A stretch of DNA of 64,000 nt from Ohtaekwangia sp036786105 (GTDB taxonomy: Bacteria > Bacteroidota > Bacteroidia > Cytophagales > Cyclobacteriaceae): positions 58,022 through 122,021 of the forward strand of contig NZ_DAIQRQ010000010.1 in NCBI RefSeq assembly GCF_036786105.1, written 5' to 3'. Shown in pieces: positions 17,329 through 25,925 of the stretch; positions within the stretch are counted from its first letter, which is position 1, and each line of letters opens with the position of its first letter. The position numbers were made by a program, and so were the translations under genes. Below the pieces are notes generated by a model. It saw only the letters and a program-made list of their open reading frames with translations, did no database searches and was not told where the DNA came from.

Positions 17329-18439
17329 GAGGTTCTTCATCTCCTTCACGCTCAATTTCCTGAACCACTATATCGGCTGTAGTCTCGGGTACTTTTTTTC
17401 CGCCGGAAGAATCATCTTCAAGCAGGATCACAAACGACTTGAGGCGATGCGTATGCGCCAGCAGGATTTTCATCAATCCTATACCCGGCACGGCCAGGAT
17501 CATACCGGCTATGCCGAGCAGCTTGCCGCCAATGAGTAATGCAATGATAGCAGCCAATGCATTGATGCTGACTTTTGAACCGGTGATGCGCGGGGTTATA
17601 AAATTACCTTCGAAGAACTGTACTGTGGCGAACACAGTAACTACTCCCACGGCATACCAGATGCTTTCTTTGGTGATGAGTGCCATCACGATCGGGAAAG
17701 TAGCCCCGATGATGATACCTACGTAGGGAATGATGGTGAGTACACCGGAAAGTATACCGAAGAATATAGCGTGCTCGATGCCTAATGCCAACAACCCGAT
17801 GGTGTTGAGCGCTGCAATGATGAGCGTAACCAGGAACAAACCGGATATATAGCCTTGAATAACGCGCTCTACATCTTTCTTCCAGATCAGCTCTTCGCTT
17901 TTGAGCATACTTAAGAAGAACAGGCGAAACTTGTCGCGGTATATCAGGAAAAGAAATATATAGATCGGTATTTGTACCAGTGTAGAAATGATGTTGGTGG
18001 TTGACAGAAGTATACCGCCCAGGTACGTGCTGATGCTGCGCATGATTTCGCCCACCAGGTTTTTCTGCTCCGCTTTGCTGATGCCAAAATCTCTTTTCAG
18101 CGTACGACTCATCTGGTCGATGAAGGATTCGAATTTTACCTGCAGGTTTGGAAGGTCATCTACGAGGCCTACCACCTGGTTCACAATAAGCCAGATAAAA
18201 AGTGCAAGCACCACAACCGTGGTAAAGAGCACCAGAGTAATGGATAGCGCTGTGCCTACGCCGCGGTCTTCCAGCCTTTTGATTACCGGCAGCATAACAA
18301 CCGAAAGTATACCGGCAAATGCAAAAGGTATAATGATATCCTGCGCAAGCACAATGGCTGTTACAGAGAGCGCAATAATAACGAGCAGCTTGTAGGTATA
18401 GTCGAGCCGGTCGAATGGTTTTGACGGATGATCAGGCAT
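17312..18439 (-). CDS. AI-2E family (TqsA/PerM-like) transporter
   Basis: 375 residues with about eight membrane helices: paired helices near 17-60, one near 68-92 (LSITLVLFTTVVVLALFIWLIV), a soluble helical stretch (QVKFESFIDQMSRTLKRD), then helices from residue 140 on, including NIISTLVQIPIYIFLFLIY and the family's GVLTIIPYVGIIIGATFPIVMALI. The pattern and length match the AI-2 exporter-like superfamily; substrates of most members are unknown, and autoinducer export should not be assumed. The C-terminal tail is acidic and soluble. Its stop lies inside the 3' end of hslV. Confidence 0.9.
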   Translation of the reverse strand: MPDHPSKPFDRLDYTYKLLVIIALSVTAIVLAQDIIIPFAFAGILSVVMLPVIKRLEDRGVGTALSITLVLFTTVVVLALFIWLIVNQVVGLVDDLPNLQVKFESFIDQMSRTLKRDFGISKAEQKNLVGEIMRSISTYLGGILLSTTNIISTLVQIPIYIFLFLIYRDKFRLFFLSMLKSEELIWKKDVERVIQGYISGLFLVTLIIAALNTIGLLALGIEHAIFFGILSGVLTIIPYVGIIIGATFPIVMALITKESIWYAVGVVTVFATVQFFEGNFITPRITGSKVSINALAAIIALLIGGKLLGIAGMILAVPGIGLMKILLAHTHRLKSFVILLEDDSSGGKKVPETTADIVVQEIEREGDEEPPTVSQ

Positions 18440-18448
18440 GCAACGAAA

Positions 18449-19633
18449 TTAAGCATTATCGATAGCCAGCAAAATGGAGGCACATGATTCTTTGATTTGT
18501 TCTTCGGTAATAGTAAGCGGGGGTGCTATACGAAAACTATAGGGATGTGACAAGAACCAGTAGGTGATGATGCCTCGTTGCTTGGCCTGCTCTACAATTT
18601 TGTTTACCCGCTCGGCAGAATCAAAATCGATCGCGAACATCAGGCCGATCCTTCTTACTTCTTTTATCTGTGGGTGTTTCAATAATCGTTCGAAGAGCTT
18701 TCCTTTTGCTTCTACCTGTTCGAGTAATTTTTCTTCTTCTATTACTTCCAAAGTAGCCAGTGCTGAAGCACAACAAACCGGATTACCACCAAACGTAGTA
18801 ATGTGCCCCAGCATAGGATCATGTGTAAGCGACCGCATAATCTTTCGGTCGCTGATAAAAGCCCCGATGGGTAATCCGCCTCCAAATGCTTTTGCTGTAG
18901 TAAGTATATCCGGCACGATGCCGAACTGCTCGAATGCAAAGAGCGTACCCGTGCGGCCCATGCCACATTGAATTTCATCGAGTATAAGTAAAGCTCCCGT
19001 CTCGTTGCACTTCGCACGCAGGGCTTTCATATAGGCTTGCGATGGAATGCGAACACCGGCATCACCCTGAACCGTTTCTACGATCACGCATGCCGTGGAT
19101 GTGGTGATCTGTTCGATGTCTTTCATAACATTGAATTCGATGAAGCGCACATCCGGAAGCAAAGGCCGGAATGCCTGCTTCTTGATCTCATTGCCTGATA
19201 CGCTCATCGAGCCATGCGTACTGCCATGGTATGATTTGCGGAAGGATACAATCTCGGTGCGCCCCGTATAGCGCTTGGCTAATTTCAATGCACCTTCATT
19301 GGCTTCCGTGCCGGAGTTCACGAAGTAGCAGCAATTCAGATTTTTGGGCAGGAGCGAAGTGATCTTCTGTGCGAGGAGGTTGGGAGTTGATTGGATAAAT
19401 TCGCCATAGACCATTACATGCAGGTGCTTATCGATCTGCTTTTTAATGGCATCCACTACTTTGGGATGGCGATGGCCAATATTACTTACGCCAATACCCG
19501 AAATGAGGTCTGTATAGCGCTTGCCATCAGGACTGTATAAATAGATTCCCTCAGCCCGATCGATAGTGAGCAGGTAAGGAGAATCGGTTGTCTGGGCAAT
19601 ATTGTTAAGAAATATATCCTGGCTGAACTCCAT
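18449..19633 (-). CDS. Class III PLP-dependent aminotransferase (acetylornithine/ornithine-type)
   Basis: 394 residues from the ATG at 19633 (MEFSQDIFLNNIAQTTDSPY); a TTG at 19651 would add six. PLP-binding lysine is in TTAKAFGGGLPIGAFI; the cofactor-contacting LILDEIQCGMGRTGTLFAFE and the GTEANEGALKLAKRYTGR blocks are the class III signature. Length and the opening 'Y-L/x-x-x-x-G-I-Y-L-Y-x-x-D-G-K-x-Y-x-D' suit acetylornithine, ornithine or 4-aminobutyrate transaminases. No arginine or GABA genes lie nearby, so the substrate is open. Ten bases separate it from the AI-2E permease gene downstream on the same strand. Confidence 0.92.
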   Translation of the reverse strand: MEFSQDIFLNNIAQTTDSPYLLTIDRAEGIYLYSPDGKRYTDLISGIGVSNIGHRHPKVVDAIKKQIDKHLHVMVYGEFIQSTPNLLAQKITSLLPKNLNCCYFVNSGTEANEGALKLAKRYTGRTEIVSFRKSYHGSTHGSMSVSGNEIKKQAFRPLLPDVRFIEFNVMKDIEQITTSTACVIVETVQGDAGVRIPSQAYMKALRAKCNETGALLILDEIQCGMGRTGTLFAFEQFGIVPDILTTAKAFGGGLPIGAFISDRKIMRSLTHDPMLGHITTFGGNPVCCASALATLEVIEEEKLLEQVEAKGKLFERLLKHPQIKEVRRIGLMFAIDFDSAERVNKIVEQAKQRGIITYWFLSHPYSFRIAPPLTITEEQIKESCASILLAIDNA

Positions 19634-19687
19634 GTTGTAAAGATAAACCAACGATGGCGATGGAGGCAGGTACTGATATAAAAAACA

Positions 19688-19710
19688 AAAACCCCGATAG
19701 CCGGGGTTTT
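19688..19710. terminator. Intrinsic terminator, GC-rich
   Basis: aaaaccccg (19688-19696) and cggggtttt (19702-19710) form a perfect 9-bp stem with a 5-nt loop. On the minus strand it is followed by ttttgttttt. It ends the small membrane-protein gene 19804-19929 and separates it from the aminotransferase gene. Confidence 0.88.
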
Positions 19711-19803
19711 GCTGAAACTAAATTTAACCTTAAAAAAAATTGGTTTAATCTTGCGTTTAAAAAATGGATATTAAAAATCGTTAACTACTTAATAGGGAGC
19801 CTG

Positions 19804-19929
19804 CTACGCTGCATTCACTGTAATGGAGATGATCATACCGATCAGGATAGCACCTATCAACACAAGTACTTGCTTAAGCCGGGAACCTACCCGGGCATTG
19901 CTTACATCTCTAAAATCAAGGTTCTTCAT
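19804..19929 (-). CDS. 41-residue single-pass membrane protein
   Basis: Starts MKNLDFRDVSNARVGSRLKQ, then one membrane helix VLVLIGAILIGMIISITVNA. Charged N-terminus, C-terminal helix, ATG at 19929. A dedicated strong terminator lies downstream at 19688-19710. The frame is open further up (to about 20016) but without a sensible start. Upstream, TACTTTCG on the minus strand (about 19993-20000) is one base off the -7 consensus. Function unknown. Confidence 0.55.
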   Translation of the reverse strand: MKNLDFRDVSNARVGSRLKQVLVLIGAILIGMIISITVNAA

Positions 19930-20074
19930 GTATGGCATGGCTGTGGGGTTTTTACACTTCAAAATTCGGAAAAACAGGCCCCTGATTTCAACCGAAAGTA
20001 ATGTGAAACCATACATTTGTGACTTAACCGTAAGGGATTGGCAATGTTAGCTTTATACGTACAAGGCTCAAGTG

Positions 20075-20560
20075 TCATTTACCCCGTTCGTGCTGGTAAC
20101 TATCCATCAATGCTATAAAATCCTTCATTGCTTCATTGGGAACTGTTACCGACAGGTGATATTGTTCTATTTTCCATCCATCAGCAGTTTTACGAAGTAT
20201 ACCGGAGCCACGGCATGTGCCCATGCGTGTTGTTAAAAGTTCTGAGAACCATGCAAAATTACCTTCAGATGTTACATGAAAGTCTCGATTATGGGGTGTA
20301 AACGTCCAGGCTTTTCCTTTATCGAAATAAGGTTTAGCGTACGCCAGGAACTCCGGCTTCGTCCAACGCTCCGTTGCATCTGTGCCAATATAGATACCGT
20401 TGTCAGCTATACACCCGAAGAAAAGCTTCTCGTTGGCATCGGCCGCAGCCTTGTGCCACGCATCTATAAAGTGGTTAAGCTCATTGATTACGGTAACAGA
20501 CTGTGCGTGTGCCCCGGCCGACAGGCAGGTGAGCAATAGCAATACAAAAAAAGATTTCAT
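20075..20560 (-). CDS. Secreted NTF2-like (SnoaL/DUF4440-type) domain protein
   Basis: 161 residues. Signal peptide MKSFFVLLLLTCLSAGAHAQ, then one NTF2-like cone: helices VINELNHFIDAWHKAAADAN and PEFLAYAKPYFDKG, and strands FFGCIADNGIYIGTDATERW, AWFSELLTTRMGTCRGSGILRKTADGWKIEQYHLSVTVP. The pattern 'F-x-x-x-x-A-D-x-x-I/F-x-G-T-D' and the ending 'W-K-I-x-x-Y-H-L' are typical of SnoaL-like domains, which bind small hydrophobic ligands or serve as scaffold modules. Catalysis is not predictable. Start ATG overlaps the kinase stop as ATGA, so it is translated together with the upstream sensor kinase. Confidence 0.88.
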   Translation of the reverse strand: MKSFFVLLLLTCLSAGAHAQSVTVINELNHFIDAWHKAAADANEKLFFGCIADNGIYIGTDATERWTKPEFLAYAKPYFDKGKAWTFTPHNRDFHVTSEGNFAWFSELLTTRMGTCRGSGILRKTADGWKIEQYHLSVTVPNEAMKDFIALMDSYQHERGK

Positions 20561-22386
20561 GATGCTGTCAGGAATTTAATGGGTTCAGATTCAGGTAATT
20601 GATTCACGTTTACCTGATTCAAGGTAGGCAAAGTTAAGATAAACGTAGTGCCCTTATTCAATTCTGATTCCACGGCGATAGTACCCCGCAGCATTTTTAC
20701 GGACTCACGCACCAGGAACAAGCCAATGCCCGAACCTTTGGCATAGTCGCTGGCGCGATAAAACATATCGAATATTTTATAGATATGCTCATCGGCAATA
20801 CCAATACCGTTGTCTTCTACTTTTATAATCGTGACGTTACGCTCGTGGATGACCTCCACGAGGAGGGAGGGCTTTTCTTTATCCAGATCGGCATACCGTA
20901 TAGCATTGGAGATAAGGTTTTTAAGGATAATCTCAAGCCGTGTTTTGTCCGTGTAAAATTCTCCGCTGCCAATGTGTATGGTCGTGGTGATGCGCTCTGC
21001 CTGAGGCATAAACTGGAAGCTCTGAAATATATCGTTGAATACCGTTTGCAGGTTTATCTTTTCAGTCTTGATCTGCTGCCGCTTGTTCTTGGCATAGTCG
21101 GTAATGTCGCGGATAAAGCCTTCCATTTTTTCGATGCTGTTCTGCATGCGCTCGAAGTAATGGTTATGCTCCGCTACGTTCATTTCACGCTTGGCCAGAT
21201 GCACAAGCCCGGCCATGGAGGCAAGCGGTGATTTGAGATCGTGCGCAGAGCTATAGATGAAGCGGTCAAGCTCTTCATTGAGCTTCTGTAACTCTGCATT
21301 TCGCTTTTCAAGAAGCTGCGATTTTTTCTGAATCTCATCAAACTGTGTTTTCAGTTTCCGGGTAAGCTTTACATAGGCGTTCGAGAGATTGCTGATCTCG
21401 TTGGTTACCCCCGCGTCTTTCAGTTCATCTTCATTCAGTCCCTGCGTTACCATGAACTTGCCGATGGAGTGCGACAGTTTTTTGATAGGTCGCGTGAGTC
21501 GCAGTGCCGTCACGTAAGTAAGTATAAACGAAACGATGATAGCACTTACGCCAATGATGATATAGGTAAAAAGACTTTGCCGGATGATAGCATTGGCACG
21601 CTCGTCTGACAGGTCTACCAACGATGTTAATTGTGCTGAGAGCTGGTTGGTGCGATTATTCAGATCGCCCATCAATCCTTGTGTAGGTATAAGTCCGATC
21701 TCTTCGTCCAATGTTGCCAGCTGATTAAAATTTTCTTTATACGATCGCAGCAGGTGTACTACAAAACTGTTTTCAGAACCGAGGCGTGTAATGAGCGAAT
21801 CAGCCAATGAATTGAATCTGCGCTTGTATACTTTTTCTTTTCGCAGAAAGTAATCCTTTTCATGTCGGCGCAGGGTGAGTATATCTACGATGCTTACCTC
21901 GGTAGTATGTTTCTCCAGTTCGTGCGCAAATTTACGCATGCGCCCTTCCATGCCATAATCTTTAAAACCACGGTATATTATTTTCTCCTTGATACGCGCG
22001 AACGTAGTGTTATAGGTTTGCAGTGTTTGATTGATGGAGTCGAAATTCTTTTGCACCCCCAGGTTGTAGTCGAACATGATCGTGTTGAGTAAGGCAGCCT
22101 CTTGCAGAATGATATTGTTCAGGCTATCGCGCTGCAGTAATACAGCACTCTGATTGGTGCGGTAAAAATCCTGGTTAATGATTTCGAAGCGAAGAAAGTC
22201 GAGATCGAGCTTGAGCAGGCGTTCAATTTGAATGCGCTCGTCTTCAATGCGCTTGGTAAGCTCATAAATATTTCGCGTGCGGGAAATAAAATGGTAGGAG
22301 AGGACCGAGATGATAATGACGTTTACCGCCAGGATGCTGAAGGAAAGGAATAAACGCTTTCCGATGGTATTAATATTCCAGAACAT
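20557..22386 (-). CDS. Membrane sensor histidine kinase with large periplasmic helical sensor
   Basis: 609 residues. Helix 1 (LFLSFSILAVNVIIISVLSYHF, 13-34), a long helical periplasmic domain (35-275) of four-helix-bundle type, helix 2 (QSLFTYIIIGVSAIIVSFILTYVTAL, near 268-293), a HAMP segment (RLTRPIKKLSHSIG), a coiled coil (FDEIQKKSQLLEKRNAELQKLNEEL), then the H-box SSAHDLKSPLASMAGL and ATPase boxes NLISNAIRYA, DNGIGI, KGSGIGLFLV. No receiver domain, and no response regulator lies near, so the partner is elsewhere. The downstream NTF2-like gene overlaps it by 4 bp. Confidence 0.92.
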   Translation of the reverse strand: MFWNINTIGKRLFLSFSILAVNVIIISVLSYHFISRTRNIYELTKRIEDERIQIERLLKLDLDFLRFEIINQDFYRTNQSAVLLQRDSLNNIILQEAALLNTIMFDYNLGVQKNFDSINQTLQTYNTTFARIKEKIIYRGFKDYGMEGRMRKFAHELEKHTTEVSIVDILTLRRHEKDYFLRKEKVYKRRFNSLADSLITRLGSENSFVVHLLRSYKENFNQLATLDEEIGLIPTQGLMGDLNNRTNQLSAQLTSLVDLSDERANAIIRQSLFTYIIIGVSAIIVSFILTYVTALRLTRPIKKLSHSIGKFMVTQGLNEDELKDAGVTNEISNLSNAYVKLTRKLKTQFDEIQKKSQLLEKRNAELQKLNEELDRFIYSSAHDLKSPLASMAGLVHLAKREMNVAEHNHYFERMQNSIEKMEGFIRDITDYAKNKRQQIKTEKINLQTVFNDIFQSFQFMPQAERITTTIHIGSGEFYTDKTRLEIILKNLISNAIRYADLDKEKPSLLVEVIHERNVTIIKVEDNGIGIADEHIYKIFDMFYRASDYAKGSGIGLFLVRESVKMLRGTIAVESELNKGTTFILTLPTLNQVNVNQLPESEPIKFLTAS

Positions 22387-22500
22387 TGCTAGTTCAAGGG
22401 CACAAAGCTAACGCAGCCTTAACGGTTCGGATTATAAACCGTGTTAAGGAAATATGAATTTTAAAATGAACGGAAATATATATAGTGCAGATGAAGCAGC

Positions 22501-22938
22501 TTACGCTTCGTGCAGCTTCAGAAAATCCATTACCTCCTGGCGCACATCACGGGTTTCTCCTTCATCGTATGCTTCGGTCGCTATAGATTTGAAAAGATCA
22601 CTCACGATCGATGGACGGAAGCCGAGCTGTTCGGCATATATAGTGGCTACTTCCAGCTCTACATCTTCTACTACGGCATCCAGGTAAATCATATATACGA
22701 GATGATAGATCGATTCGAGCTTGGAAATCTTATCGGCCGGATCGGCAAATTGCAAATGCGTAAGATCTACATTTGCCTTCGCAAGATCTTCGGGACTCAG
22801 GTGCAGCTGGAATCCCCACTTCAGTAAACACCGGAGAAATCGGCTATCAATCTTGGATTGTCCGAGGAACAAGGCAAGAATATTAAAATAACTGTTCTTA
22901 ACGGATAAGAGATGTTCGCGATCCAGTTGTTTGTTCAT
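22501..22938 (-). CDS. TerB-like all-helical protein
   Basis: 145 residues, no signal peptide, all helix. The region LESIYHLVYMIYLDAVVEDVELEVATIYAEQLGF resembles the TerB/DjlA N-terminal fold, where 'D-G/V-x-V-x-x-x-E' acidic positions bind metal. A Bacteroidota hypothetical of this type is commonly annotated as TerB-family, without proof of a tellurite role. Upstream of, and on the same strand as, the sensor kinase (114-bp gap). Assignment is by pattern and is tentative; the coding call is firm. Confidence 0.75.
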   Translation of the reverse strand: MNKQLDREHLLSVKNSYFNILALFLGQSKIDSRFLRCLLKWGFQLHLSPEDLAKANVDLTHLQFADPADKISKLESIYHLVYMIYLDAVVEDVELEVATIYAEQLGFRPSIVSDLFKSIATEAYDEGETRDVRQEVMDFLKLHEA

Positions 22939-23047
22939 GATACAGGGCTTTTAATGTATTAACTGTTATTTGGGTTGCTTGTGATTCTATAACATACCGC
23001 AGAAACAGTTAACGGTATGTAAAAGTACAGATAATTTATGGTTTTGC

Positions 23048-24229
23048 TTACGGGCAATACTTGCGAATGAGTATTTCAGAGTCCGTTGCGCCTCGTTCTT
23101 TTGCCTTTCGCAAGTCGGCACATACATTTTCAAAAGTTCGTCCGCTGATTTGTGCCTGTGCCCGCAATTTATAGGGCATTGCTTTTTCGGGTCGCAGGTA
23201 CATGGCCCAGTTACAGTCGTTTTTTACATCGTCAAAGTGTTTCAGAATGAGGTTTGCACGGGCGCGGGCCTCAAATATATCGTAGTAAATATCCGGAGCA
23301 TCCGCAGGGTCCATCACAATCATGAAGGCCTCGCCATATATCTCTGTAAGGTTCTCTTTAAAAAGTTTTTTGCCAAGGTTCAGGTACTGCAGCGCTTCTT
23401 CCGGCTGATCGAGCTTGTCGAGGTTGATAACGCTGATGCGATAGATGAGCTGGAGATTTTCGGGCTGCTGGTTATGAAGGTGCTTAAGCGCGGTAACAGC
23501 TTCCTGAAAATTACCCAGGTAATACTGGCACAGTGCTATCTTTTCCAGCGTCTCAAACCGTACGGGTTCTTCGTGTTTTTTTAATACTATATAATGCGAT
23601 ACCGCTGCAGCAAACTGCTGTTCTTTAAATTCGAGATCAGCAGAATTTTGTAAAGTTGTAATAAGGCTATCGTGTGCATAAATGAAGCGCAGTTCCAGCG
23701 GATCTTTCTCCTGTAGCGTAAGCACCATGGCAAATGCTTCGTCAAACTTACCGGTACCGAACAGGGCATTTACCTGGTTCAATGCCTGGCTGTTTGCCCG
23801 CCACTGCGCAAGTCGTTTCTGCTCAACAAAATAATAGGTGGTATGTATAACGGCAAAGCAGAAGCCTGCTATTACGATAAACACCAGAAAAGCCAGTGCC
23901 TGAATTTTGAAATATTCTTTATCAATCTTATAGCGTTTCTGATGGGCATATTGCCATTGCCAATACCTGCGCCGGTTAAATTCGTATTGCTGGGTATATA
24001 TGGTTTCTACCGGCGGATCAGGATTGAGGTGGAGGTCGTAGCGTGATTTTTTGAGAGGATCGGAGAGAACGTGATAAGCTTCGTTTATTTTTTTAAACAT
24101 TTCTTCTGCGGCCGGCTCGCCAGCATTGCGATCCGGATGGTACAGCATGGCCATTTTTTTATACGCTGCCCGTATATCTGTGGAATTTGCTGAAGGATTG
24201 ATGCCGAGTATCCGGTAATAATCTTCCAT
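23048..24229 (-). CDS. J-domain protein with membrane anchor and TPR repeats
   Basis: 393 residues. Residues 3-66 are a J domain (YRILGINPSANSTDIRAAYKK) with the Hsp70-contacting HPD at LYHPDRNAGEP. One membrane helix lies near 112-132 (ALAFLVFIVIAGFCFAVIHTTYYF). The rest (140-390) is helical repeats of TPR type (QLIYRISVINLDKLDQPEEALQYLNLGKKL, ALCQYYLGNFQEAVTALKHLHNQQPEN). So it tethers DnaK to the membrane and offers a peptide- or protein-binding repeat on the other side or the same side, depending on topology. No Gly/Phe or zinc-finger region, so it is a type III J protein. Single gene. Confidence 0.9.
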   Translation of the reverse strand: MEDYYRILGINPSANSTDIRAAYKKMAMLYHPDRNAGEPAAEEMFKKINEAYHVLSDPLKKSRYDLHLNPDPPVETIYTQQYEFNRRRYWQWQYAHQKRYKIDKEYFKIQALAFLVFIVIAGFCFAVIHTTYYFVEQKRLAQWRANSQALNQVNALFGTGKFDEAFAMVLTLQEKDPLELRFIYAHDSLITTLQNSADLEFKEQQFAAAVSHYIVLKKHEEPVRFETLEKIALCQYYLGNFQEAVTALKHLHNQQPENLQLIYRISVINLDKLDQPEEALQYLNLGKKLFKENLTEIYGEAFMIVMDPADAPDIYYDIFEARARANLILKHFDDVKNDCNWAMYLRPEKAMPYKLRAQAQISGRTFENVCADLRKAKERGATDSEILIRKYCP

Positions 24230-24361
24230 AGCCCAAAGTTTATGCTACTGTATAAACGTTTTTGCAGGGCTTTTTCTTCTTAAAGCCCGGTAAAATTTAG
24301 CTTCCTATACTATAAAAGAGTGCCAACCGCTTCTCTTACCGCTATAAATGCTATAAAAAGA

Positions 24362-24393
24362 AAAACCCGGAGAATTTACGTTCTCCGGGTTTT
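24362..24393. terminator. Intrinsic terminator after gapA
   Basis: aaaacccggagaa (24362-24374) pairs with ttctccgggtttt (24381-24393), a perfect 13-bp stem with 6-nt loop. On the minus strand a T-rich stretch (tttttctttttat) follows, so it ends gapA 22 bp past the stop. On the plus strand it is also flanked by T4. Confidence 0.92.
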
Positions 24394-24415
24394 GTAAAAA
24401 AACGGTATAGTTAAT

Positions 24416-25414
24416 TTATACTTTTGCCAGTTCAGATACCAGGTCGATCAGCTTGTTAGAGTAACCCCATTCGTTATCGTACCATGATACTACTTTCACG
24501 AAGTTATCATTCAGTGCGATACCTGCTTTCGCATCGAAGATAGACGTGCGGGCATCACCCAGGAAATCCTGCGATACTACATCGTCTTCTGTATAGCCGA
24601 GGATGCCTTTCAGTTCGCCTTCAGAAGCTTCTTTCATCGCAGCTTTGATCTGCTCGTAAGATGCTGCTTTCGCCAGTCTTACAGTAAGATCTACCACCGA
24701 GACGTCAGCTACCGGCACGCGGAATGACATACCGGTAAGTTTACCTTTCAGTTCAGGAATAACCAATGCTACGGCTTTGGCAGCACCTGTAGAAGAAGGG
24801 ATGATATTCTGGTAAGCACCGCGGCCACCTCTCCAATCCTTCATGGAAGGGCTATCAACCGTTTTCTGTGTAGCGGTAACAGCATGCACAGTGCTCATCA
24901 GACCTTCTACGATTCCAAATTTGTCGTTCAGAACTTTTGCAAGAGGAGCAAGGCAGTTTGTTGTACAAGATGCATTGGAAACGATTGTATGCTGTGCAGT
25001 AAGTTTCTTGTGGTTAACACCCATTACGAAAGTAGGGGTGTCGTCTTTTGCAGGAGCAGAGAATACAACTTTTTTCGCTCCGGCAGCGATGTGCTTTTGG
25101 CCATCGGCTTGTGTAAGGAACAGACCAGTAGATTCAATCACGATTTCAGCGCCTACTTCAGACCACTTCAGGTTTGCAGGATCTTTCTCAGCGGTTACGC
25201 GAATCTTCTTTCCATTCACGACAAGGCTTCCATCCTTTACCTCTACCGTTCCTTCAAATTTTCCATGGGTAGAATCATACTTCAGCATATAAGCCATGTA
25301 TTCAGGATCCACCAAGTCATTAATCCCTACGATCTCAATATCTTTGCGATTGATAGCAGCTCTGAAAGCCAGGCGACCGATACGGCCGAAACCGTTAATA
25401 CCTACTTTAGTCAT
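24416..25414 (-). CDS. gapA: Type I glyceraldehyde-3-phosphate dehydrogenase
   Basis: 332 residues, cytoplasmic, glycolysis. NAD-binding GINGFGRIGRLAFRA at the N-terminus, the active-site Cys150 in SNASCTTNCLAP, the following HAVTATQKTVDSPSMKDWRGGR phosphate-site loop and the C-terminal WYDNEWGYSNKLIDL are all intact. Length matches (about 332-336). The coenzyme-preference position reads INDLVD, as in NAD-linked enzymes (Asp35 region). Single gene with its own promoter (25447-25454) and terminator (24362-24393). Confidence 0.97.
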   Translation of the reverse strand: MTKVGINGFGRIGRLAFRAAINRKDIEIVGINDLVDPEYMAYMLKYDSTHGKFEGTVEVKDGSLVVNGKKIRVTAEKDPANLKWSEVGAEIVIESTGLFLTQADGQKHIAAGAKKVVFSAPAKDDTPTFVMGVNHKKLTAQHTIVSNASCTTNCLAPLAKVLNDKFGIVEGLMSTVHAVTATQKTVDSPSMKDWRGGRGAYQNIIPSSTGAAKAVALVIPELKGKLTGMSFRVPVADVSVVDLTVRLAKAASYEQIKAAMKEASEGELKGILGYTEDDVVSQDFLGDARTSIFDAKAGIALNDNFVKVVSWYDNEWGYSNKLIDLVSELAKV

Positions 25415-25446
25415 TGTTGTATTTTTTTGGTTAAAATTTCGGAAGC

Positions 25447-25454
25447 CAAAAATA
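25447..25454 (-). promoter_or_regulatory. gapA promoter -7 element
   Basis: On the minus strand TATTTTTG is an exact TAnnTTTG match, 33 bp before the gapA ATG. About 20 bp further upstream is TTGG, near TTTG. Predicted start near 25440. Confidence 0.55.
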
Positions 25455-25518
25455 AAGTACCCCGGGGACTAAAACCAATGAAATAAAATTGTGTTTGAAA
25501 AATTTTTTTGAGCACCGA

Positions 25519-25549
25519 TTTGCAAATCCAAATAGCAGCTCTATCTTTG
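25519..25549 (+). promoter_or_regulatory. Bacteroidota sigma-70 promoter for tRNA-Glu
   Basis: TTTG (25519-25522), a 19-bp spacer, then TATCTTTG (25542-25549): a perfect match to TTTG-N19-TAnnTTTG. It points at the tRNA gene, with a predicted leader of about 58 nt. This is the clearest promoter in the window and supports assignment to the Bacteroidota. Confidence 0.85.
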
Positions 25550-25613
25550 CACACCTTTTTGAAGGGAATAGCAAAAAGGGAGCACACTCAAAGACACTAA
25601 AACACAAATAGAC

Positions 25614-25685
25614 GGTCCGTTCGTCTAGGGGTTAGGACACCAGATTTTCATTCTGGTAACACGGGTTCGATTCCCGTACGGACTA
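25614..25685 (+). tRNA. tRNA-Glu (anticodon TTC)
   Basis: 72-nt cloverleaf. Acceptor stem ggtccgt (25614-25620) pairs with acggact (25678-25684) using one G-U at the first pair; discriminator A at 25685. The D arm carries gtctaggggttaggac, the anticodon stem ccaga/tctgg encloses the loop ttttcat with anticodon TTC, and the T arm is acggg ttcgatt cccgt. CCA is not encoded. It is transcribed alone between a perfect promoter and a strong terminator. Confidence 0.97.
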
Positions 25686-25692
25686 CGAAATG

Positions 25693-25724
25693 AAAGCAAC
25701 TACTGATTGGTAGTTGCTTTTTTG
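25693..25724 (+). terminator. Intrinsic terminator after tRNA-Glu
   Basis: aaagcaactac (25693-25703) pairs with gtagttgcttt (25710-25720) over a 6-nt loop, followed by a T-run to about 25723. Confidence 0.9.
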
Positions 25725-25925
25725 TTTTTAGCCTGTACAGAATTCTGATATAGATATATGTGTACGTAGCCATACCGTTGTTTTATAGCATAAACCTTGA
25801 TATATATACCTGCATCGTCACATCAGATGCAGTGCCAGGTGTGGCGTGCCGGGAGAGACGACTTTTAAAACTTAGGTTTTTATTTTATGATGGAGAGATT
25901 CACAAACCCACGCCACCCTCCAGGA

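Noticed and set aside
23048..24229. DnaJ proper (chaperone with zinc fingers)
   Set aside because: Only the J domain is shared; no Gly/Phe region and no CxxCxGxG repeats.
24267..24288. gggcttt/aaagccc hairpin between gapA terminator and the J-domain gene
   Set aside because: Too far from either gene end for a terminator, with an 8-nt loop; left unassigned.
24300..24345. Possible sigma-54 (GG-N10-GC) or CIRCE-like site upstream of the J-domain gene
   Set aside because: The TTGGCACTC stretch has no GC at the needed spacing and no matching right arm.
24843..25292. 149-aa plus-strand ORF and a longer neighbour 24884-25486 opposite gapA
   Set aside because: They lie fully antisense to gapA, whose every motif is intact; codon-driven shadow frames.
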